Source of the DNA: Stratiolaelaps scimitus
Lineage: Eukaryota; Arthropoda; Arachnida; Mesostigmata; Laelapidae
Assembly: GCA_019614645.1 (NCBI GenBank)
Contig: JABWDB010000031.1
Location: forward strand, 1,736,001 to 1,800,000
DNA: 64,000 nt
Direction of reading: 5' to 3'
Part shown: one piece after another, positions 1 to 14,236 of the stretch
Numbering within the stretch: the first letter of the stretch is position 1
Layout of the letters: every line of letters starts with the position of its first letter
The notes under the pieces: model-generated
Databases searched by the model: none
The model's input: only the letters and a program-made list of their open reading frames with translations
What the model was told of the DNA's origin: nothing
Made by a program: the position numbers and the translations under genes

Positions 1-188
1 AGTGTCAAGGCCTTTTGCAGACGTTGATACTTGTCTGACTGAAGGGTTCTCCATGAAACCGGCAGGTAGTTAGTCTGCTCACCATCGAACATTTCCACGC
101 TCTGGAACCTTCGGAATGGTCGTTCATCACATCATGTTCAGATGTTTGGTACGGGGAGCTTCGGAAGTGGCCGATTCTCCTGTCGAGC

Positions 189-356
189 CCTTCTGTGGTC
201 TCGTGCTGCATTCGTGTGCGCCTTGCCATTGGAGGAGACACGTAGGTGCACGGATTCGATCCCCACCGTTGCAGATTTGCATTTAAAGGGGTTGTCCGTC
301 TTATGAAACAATGCCGAAAGCAGTTGTACCGTGGACTGAGTTAAATGTTTAAGGCT
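189..356 (+). repeat. SINE-like repeat, family B, copy 1
   Basis: Interspersed repeat with a pol III B-box-like site at 252-262 (GGATTCGATCC, one mismatch to the tRNA B box). A weak A-box-like TGGTCTCGTGC lies about 50 bases upstream. Its 5' block, from TGCACGG through TTGCAT/TTAA, recurs on the minus strand near 18,848-18,893. Its 3' block at 309-332 recurs at 40,102-40,125 with 22 of 24 bases identical. Sharing two different blocks with two other loci is the evidence that this is a dispersed repeat. The tRNA origin is inference, because no cloverleaf folds cleanly. Confidence 0.5.
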
Positions 357-1540
357 GTGAATCAGCCTGGACATTTTGCCAGGTTCTGCTGTAACCGAAG
401 GCAATAGGAGCATTTTGTGCAAACCTTCTGTCGTCAGCAGCACCTACGAACACCGTGTGCTCGTGGCCTGGCAAAGGACATGGGACTAAGAGAAATGTGT
501 TTGCGAAGCTATTACCACGATGCAGCTCAACTATGATCACTCGATTCGTATCAATCATCTCTGTCAGTCCCGAGGCTATGAATCTATTATGTTGAAAAAT
601 CGTTTATTCAGTTCTCTGTCAGTTAATCTCAAACTCGTGTCAACTCGTTGTTCTCACTAGTAAGAGCGATTTTAATTCTTCCTGCTGTTATTGTAGCCCG
701 TTCTTGATGCTTCTCGCGTTGGATCAAACTGTCAAATGACAGTGGTCCCCTGTTGTCCATCTCGAGGTGGGAAAGTTCGGTCGAGGTCGACAACATGTCC
801 CGCTAATGGAAGATGTTAGAGAATGTGGTTATGTATATGTGTCAAATACAAACACAACTCGTGAGGAGGGATCAACATCTATTCGTAATGATGATTCCCA
901 TAGTCTCCCTCTTAACAGCGAGCTTCCACTTCAACAAGAATTACAAATTGGCATGATGACAGAACTTGATTGATATAATTGACATTGGAGTGGACATGCG
1001 ACCTCTGCCTGTCATTCAAAGGTGTCTCCCAGAGCTCTCACGAGTTATGACGAGGTCAACAACTCACGACTGCAATACATCACCATGGTAATCCCAATAT
1101 TGATGAGTAAATTATCAGCCTTGTCAGAATCGCGTACTAATTATTATTCTATTATCTTTTATAGCTTTATTTGATAATTGTTATTACTATCATCGCAGTG
1201 AACGTATAGCCTTTTCCCATAGACAACGAGTATAACTCACGTATGTGAACGCGATGTATCAAAATGTCGTTATTATCACTACTATAAATCGATTTAGATT
1301 TTTGTTCTTTAAATTTAACTTATTTATTATTTCTATTATATACACTATTATTTTCAAAACGAAACTCATTGATGCATCAGTCGAACGCAAGTATTAACCA
1401 ATAGCGGAAAATACCTAGCGTTTCCTATCAGATTGCCACTCCTAAATCACAATGATTAGGTTGCTGCAAGGGTGATCTTAGTAAAAAACATAATTGTACC
1501 ATTATAAATAGATGTTCCTACCGATGGCATTATCTATGAG

Positions 1541-1580
<40 letters not shown>

Positions 1581-4500
1581 AGCTATTTTAAAACAAGCGA
1601 AACGAACACGTTGTTCTGGGGATTCAGCTATTCAAACAGCATCATCCTTTAAAAGCCGATAGTGCACATCGTATAACGTCTATTATTATCGTTTGACAGC
1701 GGCGAAAGCGTCTCCCTATGACGCTATAATGGACGGCCGACGGCGACTCGTAGAAAAATAATTCCCCACGAGAGATTCACACGAGTTTCACCTATCGACA
1801 TTTAGTTTTTGTGGCCACTGCGTGCAGTGAAAGGTCGCGGAGAGTTTATTAGCACCGATAAAGTGGCATCACTATGCGACAGGCCGAGATAGAGGTTGCG
1901 TGTCCTAGTTTGAGGTTGCGTCATACCGGCTAATCATGCTCAGTCAAAAATAGAAGCTCAGCAGGCCGTGAGCCTAATGAGCAGCCTTGTACGACCTTAC
2001 ACAATATCGGTACAGAGGATATCTAACGGACAGATGAAAGACATGCGTATAATACATAGGGTAGCATACAAACGGTCTAGATCGTCTAGCAGGGTTAGTC
2101 GAATCTACAAATCGCTATCGGATACCTATCTATTGTAGCGATATATTCTCCATATATCTCCATGTGTGTCGCGATCAAATGTAGTCAACCTGTAACCATA
2201 CGGTTTGATCTAGTGAACACAGCGATGTCGTTTGCCAAGCCAATGGAAACGGTGACAATAGCAGAGAGTCCTTTTAGTAGGACAAGAGCGTGCAGACTGC
2301 CCTTGACGCCACGTGTGATTACAGCCGGCTCTGAGTGTCTGCGAGTAGCGTGTCTCGTCTTTGTTCTCTGCTATCTTCGTCCTGTTCGCCACACTCGGTT
2401 CTATAAATCAAAATAGCCATCATATCCTTGGCCACTAGGTCGCGCTAGTGTCTCGACCTTCCAGAAGCGTCAGAAGTACAACCTTAGAGACACTCCAAGG
2501 GAACCTTTTAAGGAGCAAAAATGCCGCCTACTTCCCCCGTTCAATTTTTGTGTAACTGAAAATGCTCTGTCTTTAAGATTATCATTTGTATTGTGACGTA
2601 ATCAACTGTGGGCGTTAGCAAAGGAGTATACAGTCCATCTTACAAATGTTCTCAGTGTTCTTGTAACACACTCGATGAGCATCCGTTGTAAGCGCTTGTC
2701 ATGGATGACTCGATCTCGCACCTTATTGGGTCAGCCGTTCGAGTCTGGTCGGTTGCTAGCACGCTAGAAACGGCGAGATTGGTAGCGTTTTGTTGACAGT
2801 GGCCTTGACAAGTCCAGCCGAACATCCGCTTTGTACTGGCATGGCAAGTTTTTACGAAATATGACGATATCGAATTGTGTTCAGGCGTAAACAAGTCAAT
2901 GTGACTAAAACGATATTTGTCGATCCTCCTCGAGGTGTCTCCAGTCGAGTACCTGTTGTACGCCAGGGTGAGATTAAAGTGGAAATCTGGCCAGACGACA
3001 TGTGGAGATTTCTTTAGGACGGCGAACGAGTCAAGTATAACTAGACGCCACCTAGGCGGTCTTTTAACGACTCTCTTTTCTCTTTCTCACCATTGTATTA
3101 GGCTAGTTCCCTGGACTGGTTGCTGAGGATGGAGCTTTTCGACAGTGACGCCTTTAAACTCATTACCTTACTGATCCGATTGCAGCCCTTAAAATGTTTT
3201 TTAGGTGGTGGCCGTCAAAAAAAATTCTATCAGACAAACGTAATTATGCATTCACGATTCTAAATATGTATTTCATTATTCTAATTATGTATTTCATGAG
3301 CACGTGAATTGTACAGTTATTCTCAGCGGCTTGCTCTGTAAAACTGGTCTTTGTTCCACACGCACGGACTCCTTCGGACGCCCTGAGCGCCGGCCTTTTG
3401 GACAGGAGGTCTCACACCTAATAAGTATAGAATAATAATAATGAGGATCGACAAATTGCGACGATTCACCTTAGTCGATCGCTAAATGATACGTTACTCT
3501 TCTTTATCGAGTTTCAAGTCACATGACATCCAACTTATCATGGGCAGGACAGTCCCTGCAATTACAAAGTGGCTGGCTAATAGCTTTATAGAGCGAATTT
3601 TGATAGTTATCTATACGGAGTCTAATTAATCGATTCTAACTCGATTCGAGCATCAGTGAATCACTATAACTCTGCAGATCTGACCCCCAGCCCATTTTGC
3701 CTTAGGCAATTACGAGTATCAACCGTTTGTATTCTAAATAAAAACGACCATAAGAAGAATTATTATAATTGAACAATAATCTGACAAGTTATATAATCTA
3801 ATAGAAACGATGTAGAATTCAAGTAGTATCTTCAAAAGTTCAAAACTCCCACCACTCGCTCCCGCATCAGTCATTCATTAATGTCTCATATTTGCCATTT
3901 CATTATTCTTCATCCCAGTCAGAGTAGCCCGATTCATATCTTCTCTCTCAGCCCTTCACTGGCGAAAGCGTCACTGGCTGCGTCGTGTCGCGGCGGTGCC
4001 CTCATTGGCGTCCATTGGCCTCATTCAGATTCGGACACCGTGACAAAGATTGGGGTTGGCCATTCACCCGAGATCGTACATCGACGATAGAGGCTGGCGA
4101 TGGTATCCAGGCCGGCGTGCTGGCGTGCGCTACCGGACCGGGTCAAGGTGGGTCGCTGCCCTCGACACAAAAGCGTTGAGTTGACTTGTCAGACGATACA
4201 AGTAGCACAGTTTCTCGTCGCGGAGAGCACTAACCTCACCACGACCTCGATATCTGACTCTGGCTGCTGCCGTACTGCGTTGCTATGTTTGGTGGAATGT
4301 CACTGAGCAACTCGTCGGCTATCTCGTGCCGAAGCATCTCCACGACTTAGCGCCCGGACGGCCATCGCGTAGGTAGAGATCAGGGAATGTCCACGATCCT
4401 TTGTGGCCTATTATGGGACCAACAGGACCAGTCATCGTGTACGATGAGGAGGCAGACAACTAAACAGCTAACCCTATTGCAGTTTACGCTTGGGCACAGC

Positions 4501-6029
4501 ATGCTTGCTCTCTGTGCAGGTTATACAATGTCAACTGTCGTGGACTATTGCTGCTGAAGTTCTTATTGAATATGTCCGTCCCCTTTCTGAACGCTCACAG
4601 CCGAACGCGCACCACTGAGCATCGAATAGTCCCATCTGTATTCACATTGGGCCTTCTCCACCTCAACCTCGCTGCTGAAGCTCGTGAGCTGGGGTGGGTT
4701 CATTTCTTAGCGTTTTCAACTTCGCTCCGAGGACCTGCACAAGCGATCTTGGCCGGTGGCGCTGGCATCTTCCGGAGCTCAACGACCCCTATGGTTCAGC
4801 AACTTGACCTGTGCGCATCTTGCACTACAATCGAACCGGGGTCAACACGGTACTCCGCAACTGCTCGAAGCACGAAACATCTGACCTGTTCATTCACCTG
4901 GGCAGTTGTGCGGCTCCATGTTGAGCTCGGTTAGAGCTCCGTGGGTTCACAGAGGATTCTATGTGAGCGACGAGGAGTTGTTCTCCAAGCGAAGATGTCT
5001 AAGTAGGCGCACAAGGCTAACAGAAAAGACCTAAAAGACCCTGGACCAAGAAAAAGAGGTTGTTCCTACGAACACCCTCCACCCAATCCGACAGAATGCT
5101 CCGTCCAGTTTCTCTATACCTAAAGCCCGTTCTAGGTTTCATGTGTTTCATTTCAGGAAAGTTCGAGGTCATTCAGAGGTTTGCGGCAGAGATAATTTGC
5201 GCAACAGGAAGGCTCAGGACGAAGAGGTCAAGAACCTCGACAAGTTGGCCTGCAACTTGTCCCTTGCACAGGCTACTCCATGACAAGTGGTGAAAATTGT
5301 ACACAATCATGGTTCGATAGCTACCCAAGACGTTTTCGCATCTAGCTAGATCTTCTTCGAGATAAAACACTGTCCCAGTATACGCCAGAAAAGATCGCTT
5401 TTTGCCAAGGAAGGTCTGAACGTCAGCTTGGGAGATTTTGCTACTTGATTGAATTTATCCCTATAATCATCTGAGGAATAACTCCGGTGCTTTAAGGAAT
5501 TTAACGACCATTTCGCTCAGGAACTAGATCGAACTAGGCAGAATGGTAGCTGTGTAGATTTCGAAATGAAAGAAATTTTTGCTCGTAGTAATTGACCCTG
5601 CGATTTATTATCACGTTATAATTATCTAAAGCTTGGATATCAAGATTGACACATATCACCATTCTGAATGTAAGACTGGTGATCATTGCCGAGGTTTCGT
5701 GCACTCTCGACGGCAAACTGCACAGGAACGGTCGGCTTTCCGGAGTACAACTGATTGGAAAGCTGTAAGGGCATGCGCTGTCCGATATAATTACGTTCGG
5801 CCCTGATCACATCCAACTCGGATCCACATAGATATGCATACAGATCAATTGAGTGTGCGGCCTCACAGCTACTGCGTCTCTACCGGTTTCGACGAATGGT
5901 CGAATGACAGTCGACAGACGATATGGACAACGCGCGTATATCCAAATGCGAGCTACTGAAGGTTTTTGCAGCGGTCCCTATGACGACACGTTACTGCGAA
6001 GAGAAGAAATCAAGAAGAAATGATGCTTG
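357..6029. other. AT-rich region without a supported gene
   Basis: This stretch is AT-rich, with short open frames in all frames and none long enough to exceed chance. It contains a pure (TA)n run at 1,542-1,576 and a mildly GC-rich patch near 3,960-4,170. The frame at 767-973 (68 codons) reads plausibly but has no family match. Two polypyrimidine-AG sites, ending near 3,103 and at about 5,157, are each followed by roughly 40-55 open codons, which is within chance for the best of three frames. I see no RNA gene. Confidence 0.5.
1542..1576. repeat. (TA)n microsatellite
   Basis: Uninterrupted TA dinucleotide run of about 35 bases, one of many AT microsatellites in the window. Confidence 0.95.
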
Positions 6030-6070
<41 letters not shown>

Positions 6071-6071
6071 G
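6030..6071. repeat. Compound (AT)n(AG)n microsatellite
   Basis: About six AT units run directly into about fourteen AG units. The same AT-to-AG junction type recurs at 15,504-15,559. Confidence 0.95.
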
Positions 6072-9000
6072 GCTGGCTTGTCGGGGCGGCTGGGAGAGCG
6101 TTTGGCTGAACCAGGAAATTAGTGCATCACTGGATTCCGTCGACAGTTCATGACGCAGATAGTTTCCATTTAAATTTGACTTTTTCTGTCAGAAGCGTCT
6201 CCGTTCTCACGGGTCCACTTATTCTATTTGTTGATTGCACATATTGCTATATTATAAATTATGCAACTGACGACTAGAATTTTTTCTACGACACATTATT
6301 GCTCTTCCCCTTTGACACGAACGTAGTAGTCGGGTGCCGCTAGCGATTTCATCTGAGCGAAGCAACCTTTCAGATCAGTCTGTTCGATTGAAGTATTCGT
6401 TTTTCTAGTATCATCACTATTCGCACTGGTGATTAAAATGATAATATTTACTGGTGATTGAAAAAACGGATTCATTGTCTACCCGTCCATTTCGACGCTT
6501 GTGTTGTTGAGCGGCTCTTGCTACGGCTCTCACCTAATGGGGTCGCCGTATCGTTGATTTGCTTCGCCATACGATCCTATTTTTCTGAGTTGATTCCCTT
6601 CTCCTTCCTCGCTACCAAACCTAAGCGGCCACCAGCCACCTCTCTGTTAGGTCTGAGGTCGTTCGCCCCGATTCAGGCTCAGCGCCTACGGCTGAAGAAA
6701 TGTTCGTATTTCTTCGGGGCGCACCTTGGCCTGTCTTTTGTGACGATCTATTCACATCGTATTCGTTGTATGGCCGACCTTCAGGGAGATGTACTTATAG
6801 ACGCAAATACACTCACACACACTCACAGGAACCCGCTGGTATATGCTTGTGTGAGCTCTTCGGCTGTAAGTGCCTGAAGAGAGATGGTGGCGACTGCGAG
6901 TATCTGCAGAAGATATACAGGGGCCGATAGAACATCTAGCAGCAGCAGAAGCTGAAGAAGTAAAGGCGGTGATGATGTGGATAGAACGATGTGTAGGCTC
7001 CGTTCACGACTCCTCACGGGTCGGAGTCGTAACCTTGAGGGCGTTGACTTGGGGCACCGCCGATCATCAGCCGATCTATCCAACTCAGAGCTAGAAAGGC
7101 ATCTAGGTAGGAAGGTAGAAAAACAGCAGGCTTGTACGATACATAGATAGATTGATCCGAGTCGGAGCCACAGAAGTCTCCGCTACAGAACCACAGGCCC
7201 ACTGCCGGCTGGTATCGCCGCCGCCGTCGCCACAAGGTGAGCGTGGATCTGTGCACTAGTAGCAGCGGCGGTCGAAACAGAAGTTCAGTGCTCGTGGGAT
7301 GAACAAAAAGACTTGCTCTTGTTGTTATTGCTTCTGCTTCTGCTGTGTGCCGAACCGAATGAAGACGACGAAGAGTTCAATGGCACCGGGCAAGAACGAA
7401 CGCTGGATTGGGTCAAGCCCTGCAACGAGATGGCGACAACCTGAACATCTGAAGAGCATGCTGAGAATGCTGACCTGATGGCTGACACCATACGCTGTCG
7501 CGCCATGGCTGACGACATTCGAGCTCTCCGTCGACTATTATAGATGCAACCTTGAAATGGGAAGTTTTGAGTGTTTGATTTTGCAGAGGCGGTTGATACG
7601 CTGAGTTGGGTACATTCACCTCGAGTATACTACAGGTAGATGACTAGCTCTGAAGGGGGCCTGTCCGAACGGAACGTCGCATGATAACCTGTTGCACCTG
7701 TAGCGTTTGCGAGTTGAACGTGAATTTGTTTAGGTCATATGTATTATACTGGATGCCGTTTCTAGATTAATTCATTTACTATTTGTCTATAGCAATATGC
7801 AGCGGTAAGATAAAATTTAAAAAAACAGAATATAAAAGCTACAAAATACTCTCTAGCCTTTAGGCTGCGTAAGCTGTAGCATAGATTTAACAATGCCCTT
7901 CGCATTGGCATGGAGACTATTATAATTAATAATGATAATGGTCAATATATTGTATATTTACAACTGTAATACTGTGTTGTGGAGCTAAATACTTCTTAAT
8001 TAAAATTGTTGGGTTAATGATGAGAACTCATCATTCAATCCAAGTATTCGCGTCGGCGCTCTAAGACGAACGTAATGAAGTATGGCACCAAGATCGCCAG
8101 CCGTGTTTAATATCTCTCGCCCAATTATTATCGATTACATCTTGAAGACAGTCAGATCAGGAACGATCAAAGCTAACATGATCCACCCAGCTGACTAGTG
8201 CCACGGCGAACTTGCCTAATTTCAAAACAACGACAATATAATGCTTTTCGATCTCCGACTCAATTATATCGAAAAAGAGAGAGGAGAGAGAGATATAGGG
8301 GGTCAACAACTATACGCGTGCGGATTTCCCGAATTCGAATCGAGTGGTCAGATCGACCTTGAAGGCCACATGTAAACGCGATTAGACAGATCTATGGAGT
8401 TACCGCTTCTGACACAAAAGGCTGCCTGAGATTGCGGGGTTGACGGGTTTTTTTCGTAACGTCACATCACTGAACAGCGCGCGCTATCGGCTCTGCGCGT
8501 ACCAATCAGGCTGCCGTATGACCTTGTGAGTTCCGCTGTAGCTCGCCGTAACTTTGAGCTATTTCTTCATCGCGTTCGTTATCATCAAGCAGTAGTATCA
8601 TCATCATCAGCAGCAATATCATCGTCTCCAAGGAAGAGTCGAGTCAGCACGAAGCAGCCGAATTCAAGCGGCTTGAACCTTAGGAATATGTGCCTAAGGC
8701 TCCTTAGTCCTCTCAACCTCGCAGGCAGAGAGCATGAACACGCCAACGTCTCCACCGGCCCAGGGCCCGGACGTTTGTCAGCCGATAGGATACCTGCCGG
8801 ATCGAATGTCGCAATGGAACAGCCCAGGTTGGCCGTTCGTCGTCGTTGTTTTGAAGGCCAACACAAAATGGGTCTATTTCATCGAATGTCTGCTAGTCAT
8901 CGACACCGCTGTGAACGAGTGACTATTATACATTCATGCGAACTTCGTAGAGGAGACGAAATAAATAAGATACAGAGAGAATACTGGCGGATATGCTGGA

Positions 9001-11900
9001 TTGCTCAATAGTCTCTGCATGCCCCAAACGAGAAGCTCGACTAGCCTTGAGATGGTCGGAGTTTGTTAAGGTGGGAGATCCGCAATGGTGTTATCACGAA
9101 GACAACCACTACAACTATGATGAAATGATACGGCAACGGATCGACCCGATTTGGGGCCTTTCATAGGGCCCCAACGCCACTTTTCTCGCATAGATGTGAG
9201 CAGCACTTTAGCGATTCTGTGGCGGACGTTGATGTTAGATAACAATATTATTCTTGTGAATTGGCATTTCAGCGGGCAATTTTGAAATGTAAATCACTCA
9301 CTGCTAGGTAGAGTCTTTCAGTGATTGTGGTCTTGGTTACATAATTGGGCTGATTTGATCAAAATGCTAGCTCAATCTAATGGCCTCAGTCAATCTTCAA
9401 GGCAACACCTTGCACTCTGTTTTACACGGCATAATTAATTCTCATTTGTTGCGAGCGCAGACTTAGATAGATTAGAAGAAAAATCCTTGGTAGCAGCCTC
9501 TTAAAGCAAAAATTATACAAAGACCCGCTGACCTTCTTACACAAATCACAACACCGTATCCATAAAACACGAGGTTAGTTATTCTCATTACGAACTCTGT
9601 AATACGACTACAAAAAGGAAGGTGAAACTGTTCGAGCTGAATAGAGATGAATCGCCACTGAGCGAATAGGTTAGAAAAAATGGGGTGCAAAATGCCTAGA
9701 TATGAAGATATATTGAACACACATAGTTCATTGCGTTATCATTGTGTCGACCTATCTGAGCGTCCTCATTTCTTAACATATATATATATATATGATCGAA
9801 TAAACTATACCAATTTAGATAGAAAACCAGTGACAATGTCAATACCGGCACAGTGAGTGGGTCAACATCTTCATCGTTTGAGAAGTGCTTTCCTAATTGA
9901 GTCCATTTCCGGCCGTCGCCCCATCGATGTGTTGCCTTTATTCAAATGAAAGTATTTTTGCGGCAACACTTTCGAAAGCGTTCGTTCGAAGGGCGTTCAC
10001 CTAACGACGACGATATATCATCAATGATTGCGCAGATTGAAATTTGACAGACTTATTATTCAGCGCTCGACGATGATGATGATGAAGACACCGATTGATA
10101 CCTGATCCAGATTATATATTGATTTCACATATCATCAGGTGCACCGTTTTATGATCCCGCGTACAGTCAACGGCACAGACCGCACACCTCTGAGTCTTAT
10201 TGGTCGCTCCGATTCGTATGCTATAGTAATCTTCTGGTTATGCTGACTTGTGCATGGTTTCGACGTACGCTCGTACACGACGTCCAATTAAGCCCATTTC
10301 GTTTTTCTTATCTAACTCTGTTCAATTTTCAGCCACCCGCAGTCTCAGGGTCGACTGTGCCAACTGTTACTGCTGATATCCACTTTCCACTCGGTTTTCA
10401 AAGCATTTTCGCAACATTCACGTCAACCACAGCTGAACCTGCCATGAAAGCCTAAAGTAACTCTTGATACTAAAATTCCTCCTATCGTCCACTGGCCGAA
10501 ACTTCCAAACGCCGGGTCCTCATAAGAGTGCCGCCAATGTGGAAAAAGATCTGAGGGGAAGAGTACATTGCCCTCGGAGACGGAGGCCGTTGACTTCCTT
10601 GTCCCCGGAACGAAAAGGATACAGCCTGAGGCTGGCCTGCGCCGACGCGCGCGCAGGCGTTATTTGCCTGCACTCGTGTGCGAATGAATAGCAGCGAGGA
10701 ACCGGTACCCCCGGCAGTCGTCCTCAACTGATCCCAGCGTCTCGCAGATAACAAGACGCATCACGTGCGCCGTGCCCGCGCTGTGCTCGAAAGGGAGACG
10801 TTTAAAATTGCGATCTGGAAGCAGCCGCCGGCTGATTATGCTTATATCATTGTTATTATGGAATGAATACGGCTTGGAGAGTGTACACTGTGTACACTGG
10901 CGAATTTATACGGAACCTTATTTACCTGGCCAAATTGGACACTACTATATTTGCGGGGTAGTTTCACCGGAGGCTAGATTCATTATGACCCTAAATAGAC
11001 GACAATAATGAAAAGGGCCGACGCTATTCTTCAGGTTCTCCTACTCATCAGTGGCGTTCGAGAGAATCCCGGACAGTAGGTAGTCCCATAAGATCCGTGC
11101 AACATCCCATAAGATACAGGCTTCTTCTTCTCCTTGTCACAAGGACAGTGTTAAACCTCTGAGTACAACAGACAGCAATACCACGAATCCAGGATTCGAG
11201 GTCTGGTTAAACAGAACAGGCGGACCTTCCTCGGATTTGCCGTGTCTTGCGTTTTTCAATTCGGCTGTATCGACCCCGATCGATTGGGATTATACGCAAT
11301 AACCTTTTGATCATCATTCTTACTGCTGCTATTCTTAGAAAAGAGTGTTCAAAACGTGCCTAGAAGGTACGTGTACTCCATCTCTGTGTTGTACGTCTCC
11401 TCGAATAACTTGACTAGGATATGCGAAATGACGGTGATAAATAATCGCAGTGTTATCGTGGAGAAGAAACTTTCGAGAAAGCTAAGGATATTATCATATG
11501 CTCAGCGCCGAGTGCTGTCACCATTGACCCCACCAGTACGGCCACTGGTTGAACGTAAACTTTCACAAAGGGCCCACCAAAGCTCCGGAACCGTAGTAAT
11601 CGTTTGTCGTTCTCGAAATCTCACACGGCCAGGTGCTGGGCTTGGGAGGGGTACTGAGAATGCATGACCCGCTTGCTCCACTTAGGTTACACATGACACT
11701 AAAGGCTACACGAAGCTTTAGGCCCTCTTCAATCGGGCTCTCTTTCATAGTGACGTATCACAACGTCATCACAGGCCCACCGCCCACTCGTCCCACGCTG
11801 CTCAGTATTGCCCGCCTCCAAAATTAGCGTCAGGCTGCTTCCGTTGGCTGACCTCCACTTCGGTTCGGTTTAGTACGTTTTCGGGAAAGTCCCTCGTTTG
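6072..11900. other. Mixed-composition region without a supported gene
   Basis: AT-rich background with a moderately GC-rich patch at about 6,870-7,260 and another near 8,460-8,920. A short (AT)n lies at 9,778-9,793. The longest open frames (161 codons at 8,526-9,011 and 139 at 6,458-6,877) show no recognisable domain. A good splice-acceptor pattern ends at 10,332 (see findings), but the exon it would open is not demonstrable. Confidence 0.45.
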
Positions 11901-11925
11901 TCGTGCACGAGTGCTGTTTCGGCCT

Positions 11926-11956
<31 letters not shown>

Positions 11957-12570
11957 ACCGTTCTATAGCAACCTCTGCTAGCTCAGTTGCATCGCTCTTT
12001 TCAGAATTCTCATCGCATGCCGACTCACTCCCGATCTCCGCCATGGTTACTGCCATCGGCCGAGTTGCCGCCAGCACCGCAACTATGTCCTTTCCCATTT
12101 TCCGCGCGCGCTCTCTCTCTCTCTCTCGGTCGACCACTTGCTCGGTCTCCTTCGGCCGTTCTCGGTTCTATCTGGTCTTCCAACCGAGGACCATTCACCA
12201 GTCTCCTCTCTCTATCTCTCTCTCTCTCCTCTTTCTCTCTCTCTCAACCTTGAGGAGACGTGGAGTGGAGTTCCCCGAGGCCAAATCGGTCCTTCCGGGA
12301 ACAGCCGACGTCGCCATCTTTCCAGGGAAGCAGCAGCTTCGTTGTTGTCGCGCCCCCTGCCGAGACACCGGTGGAGCATACGTAACCTTTCCATTTTCGG
12401 CCGGCTTTTGCCGCTTCTGCGTTGTCGTCCTAGTCGCCCTTGTTTCGTTCGGATATTTTATGTTCGACAAAAGAAGACCGAAGGAGAAGATAGCTCGGCC
12501 GCCGCCGTTGGACCAAGGCGAGAGGGGAGGTCTTATTTTAGTGGAGTCAACCTTCGAAGCAGGTTATAGC

Positions 12571-12589
12571 TGTGTGTGTGTGTGTGTGT
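12571..12589. repeat. (TG)n microsatellite
   Basis: Nine to ten TG units within the GC-rich island. Confidence 0.9.
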
Positions 12590-14209
12590 CTCTTTGACAT
12601 TTAACTTAAACGGCGTAGAAAGTGCATATTGTACACATACATACACATATACGAATTTAGCATCGCAGCACTTTATACACAGTTACACAGTTGATTGAAT
12701 AATAGTAATAATAATGAGGACAAATTTCCAAATAGTTTAAGGCAAGTTGGCGTGCGTTTTTTTTAAATTTAAAGTTGCTTGCTTGTTCTCCGTTGACGAA
12801 GCACTTGTTATTGCTTCCATTTGCCAGGGAAAAAACAGTCATCATATAATCACTATGAAATAGAGAATTCAAGTTTGTCATAAAGAAACAATCGACAGTA
12901 TTTGCCCGTTCGTCATTATGTCACTTGAAATCATGTTGTCAAAAAATGAATCCTTATAAGGAAAATTAACATTTAGGAAAATTGTATTAGATACGCAGAC
13001 GCGGATATGCGGTACTTGCGAAAAAACAACGCAAATACCGTTCGTTATCAGTTAACTTTATTCAAGGTAGTAATCACAAACAGATGTTCAGTTCTTCTGC
13101 ACACCTACTGAGCACATAGTAAGTTGGCGGTACCAACTAAAATGGATCGAGGTCCTCCATATACGCGCTTCTGTTGACGTTATAAATCCATATTTGTTAT
13201 TCCGCGTTGATCTGTGCAACTCCTGTGCTATTGTTATTTCTAATAAATACATTTATTGCTACCCATAAAGTAAGCTACAATCCAAAGTCAAATCCTACCC
13301 TAACGTTCACACTTTCTGTACACAGATTCGTACTCGATTCCATTCCTCCTCTGTGCCCCATTCCCTACTGCTTCTCATGTAAATCATTTGACTAAATCGG
13401 CGACATTTACGTTTCACGGGACTTGAGTGCTATTATTTTTCCCTTCCTATCTTATAGGCATGCGAGCAGGCCAACGATAAGCTCATCGTACTTTGCTGTC
13501 CTCGTGTCTAGCTACTATAGATTAGTCTAGGACAAGCAAAGGCCAAGGGCAGCTTCAAGTTGTCCTTATAGCTGTTGGCCTTATGCTGTCTCCAGGTGTG
13601 TCCTTCTCATGTCAACAAGCGACTATGACGCTCTCGCGTTTATCGTCGTTGTCGTCCGTCGGTGGCGCATTCGCGGACCGGACGCGTGGGTTTTTCCCGT
13701 TCGCCATCCCGAGGCCGCGCCGCCGCCGCCGTCTCGCACTATCGCTCTCCGCTTGGCTCACTCATTGGAACTCACTCTGTTTGTCACTCTATCTATCATT
13801 CTCTCTGTCTGCTTCTCGTGGTCTGGCCTTTCCCCGAACGTCAGCAGGAGCCTCGGCAGTGACGTTGCAGCCTCCGCTGCCGGCACCGTTGCCCCGACTG
13901 CCACCACCGAGGCCCCTCTACCGGGGTTGTCCTTGTAGCTCATCCGCTTCCAGCATGAAGAGAGTTGTCTTTCCCAAGTCCTTACACCCTTCACCAACTC
14001 GCTCTCTGCAATAGTCACTGAGGGGGGATGTGGGGCATGATCTACTTTGATGAACAATACGTACAACACGCCCAGCAGAAGCAACAACAACAACCACTAA
14101 GAACCTCGAATAAAAAACTAAACACACAACAGCAGGAATTGTGAGGTTTCGGCTTCTATTTCTCGGTGTCCTTCCCAATGCCCAAAAGGACCGTCCACCA
14201 GTGGCCCGC

Positions 14210-14236
14210 AATATATATATATATATATATATATAT
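14210..14236. repeat. (AT)n microsatellite
   Basis: About thirteen AT units embedded in otherwise GC-rich sequence. Confidence 0.95.

Noticed and set aside
2652..2760. B-box-like GTTCGAGTC near 2,730 suggesting a tRNA or SINE
   Set aside because: No convincing A box at the right distance and no body sequence shared with the other SINE-like elements.
3104..3265. Terminal-exon-like frame after a T-rich acceptor, with a phase-compatible frame ending at a GTGAGA donor near 2,980
   Set aside because: The best of three frames after any acceptor is expected to stay open about 40 codons by chance. No domain, start codon or homology is visible.
4825..4930. Minus-strand CCCCGGTTCGATTG as a further family B repeat copy
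   Set aside because: Only the core and a TGCA-type block match; too weak to separate from chance.
5157..5282. Charged 41-codon frame after a TTTCATTTCAG acceptor
   Set aside because: Length is at the chance expectation. No upstream exon in matching phase with an ATG was found.
11911..12597. 228-codon plus-strand open frame
   Set aside because: Dominated by translated GCC and CT repeats, with long frames on the opposite strand as well. A hydrophobic stretch near its end is not enough to call a membrane protein.
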